From: Candidatus Heimdallarchaeota archaeon
GTDB lineage: Archaea; Asgardarchaeota; Heimdallarchaeia; Heimdallarchaeales; Heimdallarchaeaceae
Direction: 5' to 3'
Assembly: GCA_016839875.1 (NCBI GenBank)
Contig: JAEOTK010000167.1
Location: 1-9,796 of the forward strand
Length of the DNA: 9,796 nt
Position numbers and translations under genes: made by a program. This document shows, piece after piece, positions 1 to 5,746 of the stretch (positions are counted from its first letter, which is position 1; each line of letters begins with the position of its first letter). The notes under the pieces are model-generated. The model worked only from the letters and a program-made list of their open reading frames with translations, did not search any database and was not told the origin of the DNA.

Positions 1-306
1 GAATTCGAGATCGAGATGTTCACCAGGATTTAGCTCCAGAATTTCTTTCTTCTTACTGATTTCATTTTTGAAAGTCTCTTGACAACTTTTTGGACCAACT
101 AGAATTGTGTCATCGGAAGCAACAATATTAATTGCTTCTGGATTACAGTGATCAAAATGCTCATGACTTGAGATCACAACGTCTGCTGGAGGAAGATTAG
201 ATTTACCTAGTTTGTATGGATCTATGTAAATATTCTTTCCTTTTGCTTCTATCCAAAAAGCATCATGTCCTAACCAATGAATTTTGATTCCTTCATAGTC
301 AAACAT
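1..306 (-). CDS. MBL-fold metal-dependent hydrolase, UlaG/COG2220-like (partial, C-terminus missing)
   Basis: Reading leftward from an ATG at 304-306, an open frame of 102 codons runs off the left edge. It begins MFDYEGIKIHWLGHDAFWIE and carries SHEHFDHC at residues 47-54, the HxHxDH metal-binding motif of metallo-beta-lactamase-fold hydrolases. The early LGHDAFWIE strand followed by IYIDPY (residues 26-31) is the pattern of the COG2220/UlaG-like branch, whose members usually exceed 200 residues, so roughly half the protein is visible. Substrate cannot be told: the family includes lactonases, phosphodiesterase-like enzymes and many uncharacterised hydrolases. No signal peptide is seen, so it is probably cytoplasmic. 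It lies downstream of the ABC ATPase on the same strand but has its own TATA box at 335-342, so it is likely a separate transcript, nearly leaderless. Confidence 0.85.
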   Translation of the reverse strand, partial: MFDYEGIKIHWLGHDAFWIEAKGKNIYIDPYKLGKSNLPPADVVISSHEHFDHCNPEAINIVASDDTILVGPKSCQETFKNEISKKKEILELNPGEHLDLEF

Positions 307-334
307 ATTAATCGATTATTGGATAGAATTCTCA

Positions 335-342
335 TATATAAA
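335..342 (-). promoter_or_regulatory. TATA box for the MBL-fold hydrolase gene
   Basis: The minus strand reads TTTATATA here, an exact match to the archaeal TATA consensus, preceded by an A-rich stretch (AAAATC) that could serve as a BRE. Its centre is about 32 bases upstream of the ATG at 306. With the usual 25-27 base offset to the transcription start, the leader would be only a few bases, meaning a leaderless or near-leaderless mRNA. Confidence 0.55.
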
Positions 343-349
343 GATTTTA

Positions 350-380
350 TCAAAAAATAGAGAAAGGAAGAAGGGAAGAT
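350..380 (-). terminator. Pyrimidine-rich terminator after the ABC ATPase gene
   Basis: Just past the TAG stop (387-389), the minus strand is a run of C and T ending in six consecutive T at 357-352. There is no convincing hairpin. T-rich tracts after stop codons are the normal intrinsic archaeal termination signal. The tract ends just before the TATA box of the next gene, which fits two separate transcripts. Confidence 0.4.
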
Positions 381-386
381 TTACAT

Positions 387-1892
387 CTAATAGATTCTTT
401 CTTCACCAATAAAAACAAAAATCTCATCAGTTTGAATATAGGCTTGAAGTTTATCTCCAACATTCATTTTTGCATATTTTTCAGCCTGTTCAGGAACATC
501 AACTAGTAAGATCGATTTATCCTTAAGAATTCCTGTCATCTTTACTTCGGTTCCAAGATACTCAATTGTGTTAATCTCAAAATCTATTGAATTATCTGTT
601 GCTGAGGTTAAACTTACATTATCTGGACGAATAACAACACTTACTTCAGTTCCTTCTGCGATTTCTTTCTTTGTGTTTATCTTAATAGTTTCTCCACCTT
701 TTAGTTCAACTGTTTTTGCGCTTGTAACCTTTCCAGTAAAGGTACTCGAAGTTCCAATAAATTGAGCTACAAATAGAGTGTGTGGATCAGTAAAAACCTC
801 AGTCGGAGTACCATATTGTTGAATGTCTCCATCATTGAGAATGGCTATTCTATCACTTATTGCCAATGCTTCTATTTGATCGTGAGTTACATAAACAGCA
901 GTCATTCCTATTTTTTTGATAATAGAACGAATCTCCGTTCGCAATTCCGTACGAAGTTTAGCATCAAGATTACTAAGAGGTTCATCACACAGTAGAACAT
1001 CTGGTTCAACTACTATACTTCTTGCTAGTGCAATTCGCTGTTGTTGTCCTCCAGAAAGCTCAGTTGGATGTTTCTCTGCTTGATCTTCAAGATGAACTAA
1101 ACGGAGAACATCAAATACCTTATCTCTCCTAAACTTCCATTCATTGTCAACTTCTGCTTTTGCATCTCCGTATTTCTTCTTTGAAATCCAATAATAGGGT
1201 TTTGTCAGCCAGAAGAATCTTAAATGGAAAGGCTTGGTTATTTTTTTCTTCTCAAGTTGAGTACGCTTTTCAGGTAACCATTCAGGAAGACTCTTTTTGA
1301 CAATTTCATAGTGAAATCTGATTGCCTTCTGTAATGCACCTATGGTATAACTGCCCAGCTTAGCAGGAACTTCTGCTAGACCTTCAGAGGAGGAAACTAA
1401 ATCTTCCCAGGTGATATTCCAGGCATCCTTAGTTGTTTTAGCTTTACCAAAATTCACTAAAGCTTCTGCTGCTTTTTCTATGAATTCTGGACTACCATAA
1501 CTAGTAAAATAGATATCTTCTATTTTATCAGTTTCACCTATTTGCAGGTTGTAAACAATTTTTTCTTTTAATCTTAATTTCAGTCCGTACTCTACATTTT
1601 TGAAAATTGTCAGGTGTGGCCACAAAGCATAATTTTGGAATATCATTGCTGTATTTCTACTCTGAGGGGGAATCAAAGTTATATCTTTATCACCCATGTA
1701 TACTTTTCCTTCGTAAGGGTCTACGAATCCAGCAAGTGCTCTTAATACAGTTGTTTTTCCACATCCACTTGGACCAAGAAGTGTAGTTATTTCTCCATCA
1801 TTGATGTCTAAGCTTAAGTTTTCTACAACTATGAAATCATCATATGCTATACTGATATTATCATATTTTATCGAGACCATGGTTCTCATCAC
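387..1892 (-). CDS. ABC transporter ATP-binding protein (MalK/PotA/FbpC type) with large internal insertion
   Basis: Cytoplasmic ATPase that would power an importer of the sugar, polyamine or ferric-ion class. Visible motifs: Walker A GPSGCGKTT (residues 40-48), Q-loop Q86 in MIFQNYALWPHL, signature LSGGQQQ (279-285), Walker B LLCDEP (300-305), D-loop SNLD (307-310), H-loop H337, then a C-terminal TOBE-like region (about 383-500) with IRPDNVSL. All catalytic elements look intact. At 501 residues it is far longer than the usual 350-380. The excess is an insertion at about residues 109-253 between Q-loop and signature, listed separately. FIGTSSTFTG near residue 378 resembles PotA/FbpC more than MalK, but the substrate is not determinable. 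No permease or binding protein is adjacent. The frame opens MMRTM. The third Met (codon at 1878-1880) is a good alternative start because family homology begins there and a TTTATCAA box lies about 32 bases upstream of it. Confidence 0.92.
   Translation of the reverse strand: MMRTMVSIKYDNISIAYDDFIVVENLSLDINDGEITTLLGPSGCGKTTVLRALAGFVDPYEGKVYMGDKDITLIPPQSRNTAMIFQNYALWPHLTIFKNVEYGLKLRLKEKIVYNLQIGETDKIEDIYFTSYGSPEFIEKAAEALVNFGKAKTTKDAWNITWEDLVSSSEGLAEVPAKLGSYTIGALQKAIRFHYEIVKKSLPEWLPEKRTQLEKKKITKPFHLRFFWLTKPYYWISKKKYGDAKAEVDNEWKFRRDKVFDVLRLVHLEDQAEKHPTELSGGQQQRIALARSIVVEPDVLLCDEPLSNLDAKLRTELRTEIRSIIKKIGMTAVYVTHDQIEALAISDRIAILNDGDIQQYGTPTEVFTDPHTLFVAQFIGTSSTFTGKVTSAKTVELKGGETIKINTKKEIAEGTEVSVVIRPDNVSLTSATDNSIDFEINTIEYLGTEVKMTGILKDKSILLVDVPEQAEKYAKMNVGDKLQAYIQTDEIFVFIGEERIY
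1134..1568 (-). other. Approx. 145-residue insertion in the ABC ATPase helical subdomain
   Basis: Residues about 109-253 of the ATPase have no counterpart in MalK-type proteins, where Q-loop and LSGGQ are about 50 residues apart; here they are about 193 apart. The inserted stretch is in frame and free of stops. It is rich in Lys, Trp, Tyr and Phe in its second half (for example LRFFWLTKPYYWISKKK) and looks mostly helical. Family homology resumes at RRDKVFDVLRLVHLED just before the signature. I do not recognise a domain. Edges are estimated by comparison with remembered family sequences, so allow about ten residues either way. Confidence 0.75.
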
Positions 1893-2036
1893 TTTTACGG
1901 TTGTGACTTGATAAAGAAATGCAAATAAAAAACTTTTTGCTGAAAATACCTTAAAAATAGAAATTTTATCCTAAAAATCACAAATACAGAGGATAAAAAA
2001 TAAAAAGAGGGTAAAAGTTTAGACAATAGAGATTGA

Positions 2037-2040
2037 GAGG
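2037..2040 (+). promoter_or_regulatory. Shine-Dalgarno-like GAGG of kbl
   Basis: GAGAGG ends six bases before the ATG at 2047, correct spacing for a ribosome binding site. The surrounding AGAGGATAA (2036-2044) also occurs at 1988-1996, but a 9-base direct repeat in AT-rich DNA may be chance. Most other genes here lack an upstream SD. Confidence 0.45.
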
Positions 2041-2046
2041 ATAACA

Positions 2047-3282
2047 ATGACAAAAAGAAATCCAACCGCATTTTTGAAAGAAGAATATCAAAAAATCCAA
2101 GCTGAAGGAAGAGAATGGGTTCACAGAAGCTTAGAAACTCCTTCAGAAACACAAGTAGTTGTAGATGGCAAAGAATTACTCATGCTTTGTTCAAATAACT
2201 ATCTGAATTTAGCTAATCATCCTCATTTAAGGAAAAGAGCAATAGAAGCCATAGAAAAATATGGTGCAGGTTCTGGTTCGGTACGAGCTATAGCTGGTAA
2301 TATGGCAATCCATGAGGAATGGGAAAGAAAACATGCTGACTTCAAAGAACAAGAAGCATCAATAGTCTGGATGTCAGGTTTTATTGCAAATGAAGGAGCT
2401 ATTCCTCCATTAGTAAGAAGAGACGATTTTATCATCTCTGACCAACTAAATCATGGATCAATCATTGATGGTGTAAGACTGACTAAAACTGTCAGAACAA
2501 TCTATGATCATGTTGACATGGGTAGTCTAGAAGAGAGATTAAAGGAAGCAGATGCTGCAGATCCAAATGGAGAAAAACGAATTTTAGTAATTACAGATGG
2601 TGTTTTCTCAATGGATGGAGATATGGCTCCGTTAGATGAAATTCAAAAATTATCAGAAGAATATGGTGCAATGATTTTTGTTGATGATGCACATGGAGAT
2701 GGTGTTTTAGGCCGTAACAAGAAAGGTAAAGGAATTGTTGATCATTTCGGATTACAAGGTAAAGTACAAGTTGAAATGAACACTTACTCTAAAGCCATGG
2801 GAGTTGTCGGAGGTTCAATTGTAGGTTCTCAAGATTTAATTAATTACCTTCGAAACACTGGTAGGTCTTATTTACTTTCAGGAAGTCCCCCACCTGCAAC
2901 AGCTGGTGCAGCATTAGGTTCTTTGGAACTGCTTGATCCAAAATCAGAATACTTCATACCTGTAGTCGAGAATTTACTTGATAACTGTGATTACTTCAAG
3001 AATGAGATTGTGAATATTGGTTTTAGTCATCCAATTACTGCTGCTTCTGCTAAATGTCCCACTGCAATAGTTCCTATTATCTGTGGTGAGAATGACGTAG
3101 CAAATAAAATGAGTAACAGATTAATGGATGAAGGTATATTTGCTTTACCAATTATGTTTCCAATGGTACCTCGAGGAACTGCTAGAATTCGAGTAATGAT
3201 GAATGCTGGTTTAACCAAAGATGATTTGGATCTTGCTCTGGGAACATTCGAGAAATTAGGAAAAGAACTAAGCATTTTCTAA
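2047..3282 (+). CDS. kbl: Glycine C-acetyltransferase (2-amino-3-ketobutyrate CoA ligase), KBL/BioF family
   Basis: Cytoplasmic PLP enzyme of the alpha-oxoamine synthase family. The KBL reaction joins glycine and acetyl-CoA to 2-amino-3-ketobutyrate, or runs in reverse in threonine breakdown. At 411 residues it has the normal length. Motifs: SNNYLNLANHP (49-59), GAGSGSVRAIAG (73-84), cofactor-stacking H136 in LNHGSIIDG, ITDGVFSMDGD (182-192), PLP-binding D213 and H216 in VDDAHGDGVLG, and Schiff-base K249 in TYSKAMGVVGG. The C-terminal PRGTARIRVMMNAGLT pattern favours KBL over BioF, though serine palmitoyltransferase-like and 8-amino-7-oxononanoate synthase activities cannot be excluded. TYSKAM and GSPPPA replace the more usual TLSKA(L/I) and (S)xxPPA. 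No threonine dehydrogenase (tdh) is adjacent. GAGG at 2037-2040, six bases before the ATG, supports the start. An A-rich element around 1993-2007 may be the TATA box. Confidence 0.9.
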   Translation: MTKRNPTAFLKEEYQKIQAEGREWVHRSLETPSETQVVVDGKELLMLCSNNYLNLANHPHLRKRAIEAIEKYGAGSGSVRAIAGNMAIHEEWERKHADFKEQEASIVWMSGFIANEGAIPPLVRRDDFIISDQLNHGSIIDGVRLTKTVRTIYDHVDMGSLEERLKEADAADPNGEKRILVITDGVFSMDGDMAPLDEIQKLSEEYGAMIFVDDAHGDGVLGRNKKGKGIVDHFGLQGKVQVEMNTYSKAMGVVGGSIVGSQDLINYLRNTGRSYLLSGSPPPATAGAALGSLELLDPKSEYFIPVVENLLDNCDYFKNEIVNIGFSHPITAASAKCPTAIVPIICGENDVANKMSNRLMDEGIFALPIMFPMVPRGTARIRVMMNAGLTKDDLDLALGTFEKLGKELSIF

Positions 3283-3283
3283 C

Positions 3284-3312
3284 CTTCCTTTTTCTATCTT
3301 TTATTTTGTTTC
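3284..3312 (+). terminator. T-rich terminator after kbl
   Basis: Immediately after the TAA stop, the plus strand is a series of T runs broken by C and A, with no clear hairpin. This is the typical form of an archaeal intrinsic terminator. The next gene converges from the other strand. Confidence 0.4.
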
Positions 3313-3405
3313 GAATACAGAAAAATCATATATTCTTTTTCTACCTAATTTATTTTCGATATTTTCCATCCCTTCCTAAATTCTCTATTTCATTAACTAC
3401 TAGTT

Positions 3406-3927
3406 TTATCTAGCTACTTCTTTCTCTTTTTTTCTTTTTAGTAGTTCAACAAATGCTTCCAATCTCGTATTATATCCTGCTTCCCCTGTTTGTTCATCGA
3501 TAACTAACGATAAGAAAGGCATATCATACTCCTTACTAACTTGAGGAGCTATACTTCGTGTAATTATTTCAGGCATACAGGTAAAGGGGTATAGGTGAAC
3601 CAATCCGTCCCATTTCTTTTTCTTGTAGAGAATTATATCTCCTATATTTTCTTGAGTTTCTCCTCCACATCTTTGTCCTATATATGGTTTAGCTACTTTA
3701 CGAGCTTTTTGAAAGGGTAATGTTGTAAAAGGATTTATTCTTCGTCCAAAATCGATAAGCATTCCAAAAGAAACACAGTTTTTAGTAATTACTCCTAATT
3801 CATTCAATTTTCGATGAACATCTAGATTTAGAGCAGGTTCTAGAGCTACATAAATCTCTCCGCATAAACCAATTTTCAACGCATTCTTCTCTTTTTCCCT
3901 ATCAATCTCGATATTTTTATCGAACAA
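3406..3927 (-). CDS. C-terminal half of a COG3581-like CoA-dehydratase activase-related protein (split by in-frame stop)
   Basis: This 173-residue frame opens with TTG (L/M)FDKNIEIDREKEK and contains LKIGLCGEIYVALEP (residues 17-31), GQRCGGETQENIGDII (84-99), LYPFTCMPEI (112-121) and VIDEQTGEAGYNTRLEAF (142-159). These are signature segments of the C-terminal half of COG3581-type proteins, relatives of the accessory part of 2-hydroxyacyl-CoA dehydratase/benzoyl-CoA reductase activases. Cysteines C22, C51, C87 and C117 could contribute metal or Fe-S ligands (inference). It is in the same frame as the 182-codon ORF upstream, separated only by TAA at 3976-3978 and 16 sense codons. No ATG or GTG and no Shine-Dalgarno sequence supports independent initiation. 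It could be a real second subunit after gene fission, the remnant of a nonsense-mutated gene, or half of an intact gene with a sequence error. Confidence 0.8.
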   Translation of the reverse strand: MFDKNIEIDREKEKNALKIGLCGEIYVALEPALNLDVHRKLNELGVITKNCVSFGMLIDFGRRINPFTTLPFQKARKVAKPYIGQRCGGETQENIGDIILYKKKKWDGLVHLYPFTCMPEIITRSIAPQVSKEYDMPFLSLVIDEQTGEAGYNTRLEAFVELLKRKKEKEVAR

Positions 3928-3975
3928 CTCTGGAAGTTTTTTACCATATTCCCTTAGATTTCTTAAGCCTTGTAT

Positions 3976-3978
3976 TTA
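3976..3978 (-). other. In-frame TAA stop interrupting the COG3581-like gene
   Basis: On the minus strand the frame reads GTT GTA TAA ATA CAA GGC, then continues open for 15 sense codons before the TTG that opens the downstream ORF. The distance from 4524 to 3406 is a whole number of codons, so no frameshift is involved. Without this stop the product would be about 372 residues, matching COG3581 proteins as I recall them. The codon is ochre, so neither pyrrolysine (UAG) nor selenocysteine (UGA) would explain it. A one-base change from AAA (Lys) or TAC/TAT (Tyr) would create it. Confidence 0.9.
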
Positions 3979-4524
3979 TACAACCTTTCTGTGAGCTTCT
4001 GCTGCGAACCGATCAGCTTGATACTTTTCAAGTTCTAAGGTTCTATATTTGAAATGTAGTTCGTCGACTAGCTCAATATATCTAGTTTTGATCCATGTGG
4101 TTCTAAAAGCTTTAATTGTTTCCCAAACAGTGCAATTATTGCTTTCAGCTTGTAATGATTTAACAAGGCCAAGAGGTTTATCATAAATTGGAATAGGAAC
4201 AAATTTGAAATCATAACCTAAATCTTCTAAAATGAGTTCCTGAACAGGCCAATAAAGACCAAAGCGACAATACATATTCCCTCCTCCTATTCCTAGCTCA
4301 TCAGCTCCCAAATCTAACATTTCTATAAAAGTTCCAAGAGTTAACTTGAAGGGAGTACAAACGAATTCTGGTGAATAACGTGACCCAAGTTCAGAAGTTT
4401 TCCTACTTGGTTTTTTTGGAAGCAAAATATCTGTTCTTCCAAGTTCTCTAAGAATAATTTCGAAAACATATGTTAAAGATCCAAAGTGTGGATAAGTAAT
4501 AGGTAATTCAATTCCTCCTGTCAA
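3976..4524 (-). CDS. N-terminal half of a COG3581-like CoA-dehydratase activase-related protein (ends at in-frame stop)
   Basis: This 182-residue frame matches the N-terminal half of COG3581-type proteins: ITYPHFGSLTYVF (residues 9-21), SRYSPEFVCTPFKLTLGTFIE (48-68), LGADELGIGGG (72-82), YCRFG (85-89) and LILEDLGYDFKF (97-108). C56 and C86 sit in conserved positions and may be metal ligands (inference). It ends in a helical stretch (HFKYRTLELEKYQADRF) that normally links to the C-terminal half now encoded by the next ORF. The only usable start is TTG at 4522-4524, directly preceded by an in-frame TGA. Family homology begins only around residue 9. A perfect AGGAGG lies inside the ORF at 4514-4519, so the true start or mode of initiation is uncertain. 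It overlaps the end of the COG3580-like gene by 17 bases in the +1 frame, indicating translational coupling. Confidence 0.8.
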   Translation of the reverse strand: MTGGIELPITYPHFGSLTYVFEIILRELGRTDILLPKKPSRKTSELGSRYSPEFVCTPFKLTLGTFIEMLDLGADELGIGGGNMYCRFGLYWPVQELILEDLGYDFKFVPIPIYDKPLGLVKSLQAESNNCTVWETIKAFRTTWIKTRYIELVDELHFKYRTLELEKYQADRFAAEAHRKVV

Positions 4525-5494
4525 TCATATCAATAAATGCTTCTAAACGTGTACTAAATCCTACTTCGGATGTTAGCTCATCTATAACTAGCTGTAGTAA
4601 TGGAGTCGCAGGTTGTCTTTGTGAATATCTCGAAGCTAATTCTAAAACAATTGAATCAGGACCACAACTGAAAACAGCTAGTTGCAATATTCCATCTATT
4701 GTATTGTTTTCTAGAAAATACATTATTGTTCCAAGGATCTCTCTCTCATATTGAAAATACAAATTGTAATGAAGTCTTCCCATCTGATCTTCAATTGTAC
4801 TTCTAGGCATCTGTAGAGAAGTAATAATATCTACACCTTTTTGTGATAATCTTTCTCTGATATCCAAATTAGACAATTTATCATTTAACACATAAGGATG
4901 ACCTACTAACGCAATTTTCAATGGTTTTTTTCTCTTTTCCAAATCTGGTTTTTCATTAACTAAAATCTTCGATTTAATCCACTTTTCTAAGTTTTGTTCA
5001 GAGAGATGTAATTGTTCTTCAAACTCTCTTTGAGCCTTAAAAGATCTAATTCCTGCTTTAAGGATTTTCAGAGGATTGTAAGTGAATTTAAACCCAATTT
5101 CGAAGATAATCCTAAGAAGTCTTCTTTTACCATGGTTCGCTTTAGCTTTTGAAAAATAGGGCATTATAATTTCAGGAAAGTCAGGAAAGAGAGAAGTCAA
5201 AACCTCAGCAAGACCAATGAATTTAGGACAACCAACATTGACTTCATGATCACTTCCAAATCTTGGGATGAAGAAGTAATCTACTTTGTCTTTTAGATAA
5301 ATAGCATGTCCAAAATATAATTTTGTGGAATAACAGTCTTCATCAGGAGCATATCTTACTGCTAAATCCTTGATTGTTTTGTTTGTTGCAGGAGAAATAA
5401 TTACCTCAGTCCCGAGTTCCTCAAAAAACGTTTTCCACATCGCTTCAAATTTGTAATAAAGCAACGCTCTTGGTAAGCCAACTTTTTTCTTCAT
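4508..5494 (-). CDS. COG3580-like CoA-dehydratase activase-related protein (DUF2229 family)
   Basis: A 328-residue protein beginning MKKKVGLPRALLYYKFEAMW, closely following the family pattern of COG3580/DUF2229 proteins. Further landmarks, numbered from this ATG: TNKTIKDLA (37-45), DEDCYSTKLYFGH (51-63), FIPRFGS (75-81), GCPKFIG (88-94), a variable helical middle (about 115-190), then LKIALVGHPYVLND (192-205), VFSCGPDS (274-281) and VIDELTSEVGFSTRLEAF (303-320). Cysteines C54, C89 and C277 lie in conserved segments and are candidate Fe-S ligands (inference). In bacteria these modules can be fused to the ATP-dependent activase (COG1924) that reduces 2-hydroxyacyl-CoA dehydratases or benzoyl-CoA reductases; no activase is present here. 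An in-frame GTG at 5504-5506 would add four residues. I prefer the ATG because homology begins there and GGGG lies six bases upstream. It is the first gene of a unit with the overlapping COG3581-like gene. Confidence 0.88.
   Translation of the reverse strand: MKKKVGLPRALLYYKFEAMWKTFFEELGTEVIISPATNKTIKDLAVRYAPDEDCYSTKLYFGHAIYLKDKVDYFFIPRFGSDHEVNVGCPKFIGLAEVLTSLFPDFPEIIMPYFSKAKANHGKRRLLRIIFEIGFKFTYNPLKILKAGIRSFKAQREFEEQLHLSEQNLEKWIKSKILVNEKPDLEKRKKPLKIALVGHPYVLNDKLSNLDIRERLSQKGVDIITSLQMPRSTIEDQMGRLHYNLYFQYEREILGTIMYFLENNTIDGILQLAVFSCGPDSIVLELASRYSQRQPATPLLQLVIDELTSEVGFSTRLEAFIDMIDRRN
4514..4519 (-). promoter_or_regulatory. AGGAGG element at the COG3580/COG3581 overlap
   Basis: A perfect Shine-Dalgarno sequence encodes the two Arg codons two positions before the UGA stop of the COG3580-like gene. 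It lies after the TTG that opens the COG3581-like ORF, and no ATG, GTG or TTG follows it in that frame at normal spacing (ATT at 4498-4500 is 13 bases away). It may drive re-initiation or stimulate +1 frameshifting next to the stop; which is not resolved. Confidence 0.4.
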
Positions 5495-5542
5495 TTCTTT
5501 CCCCACATACTCATTAGATATTTTTCTTTAGTTTTTTTATTG

Positions 5543-5551
5543 AGAATAAAG
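5543..5551 (-). promoter_or_regulatory. Possible TATA box for the COG3580/COG3581 unit
   Basis: The minus strand reads CTTTATTCT. The TTTAT core resembles the archaeal TATA box and would place transcription start around 5520, giving a leader of about 25 bases to the ATG at 5494. Other A/T runs nearby make this tentative. Confidence 0.25.
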
Positions 5552-5687
5552 TTGCAGAGTAATATTCAGATGATTGTTTAGAATCAAATTAGAAAAATAA
5601 AAATCTTTTTGTTAATTATTCAAATAAGATATGAATCAACAATTCTTGAAAAATCGCATAATATCACTTTTAATTAATCACAAGTAG

Positions 5688-5696
5688 TTTAATATA
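5688..5696 (+). promoter_or_regulatory. TATA box for the GtrA-like gene
   Basis: TTTAATATA is a close match to the archaeal TATA consensus. With the usual spacing, transcription would start near 5718, leaving a leader of about 30 bases before the ATG at 5747. No good Shine-Dalgarno sequence follows; AAAGG at 5734-5738 is the nearest candidate. Confidence 0.4.
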
Positions 5697-5746
5697 CTAA
5701 TTTTTTTTCTTTATCAAAATAAAAATTATTTCTAAAGGTTGCATAC

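Larger units (their letters stand above)
5495..5746. other. Divergent intergenic region between the COG3580-like and GtrA-like genes
   Basis: This is the longest gene-free stretch, about 250 bases and very AT-rich. It must hold both divergent promoters. Two short inverted repeats occur: TGATT/AATCA at 5571-5586 and ATTCA/TGAAT at 5618-5636. Both are weak enough to be chance. No credible small ORF, RNA gene or repeat array was seen. Confidence 0.5.

Noticed and set aside
1..6. GAATTC at the very start as a cloning junction
   Set aside because: The same site occurs inside the window (for example at 326-331), and the MBL frame reads through position 1 normally, so it is probably coincidence.
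568..995. Two plus-strand ORFs (65 and 71 codons) inside the ABC ATPase gene
   Set aside because: They lie antisense to a well-supported gene, show no recognisable domain, and have no promoter or Shine-Dalgarno signal.
1134..1568. Intein as the explanation for the ABC ATPase insertion
   Set aside because: There is no Cys/Ser at the expected start, no terminal His-Asn followed by Cys/Ser/Thr, and no recognisable splicing blocks. The insert lies outside the Walker A loop that inteins favour.
1895..2152. Minus-strand ORF of 85 codons across the divergent promoter region and kbl start
   Set aside because: Its Phe/Leu-rich composition is what A-rich intergenic DNA and antisense coding produce. 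It overlaps the start of a strong gene.
3976..3978. Pyrrolysine or selenocysteine recoding at the COG3581 stop
   Set aside because: The codon is TAA. Pyrrolysine uses TAG and selenocysteine uses TGA.
5571..5636. Short inverted repeats (TGATT/AATCA and ATTCA/TGAAT) as operators
   Set aside because: Five-base arms in strongly AT-rich DNA are expected by chance, and the two repeats are not similar to each other.
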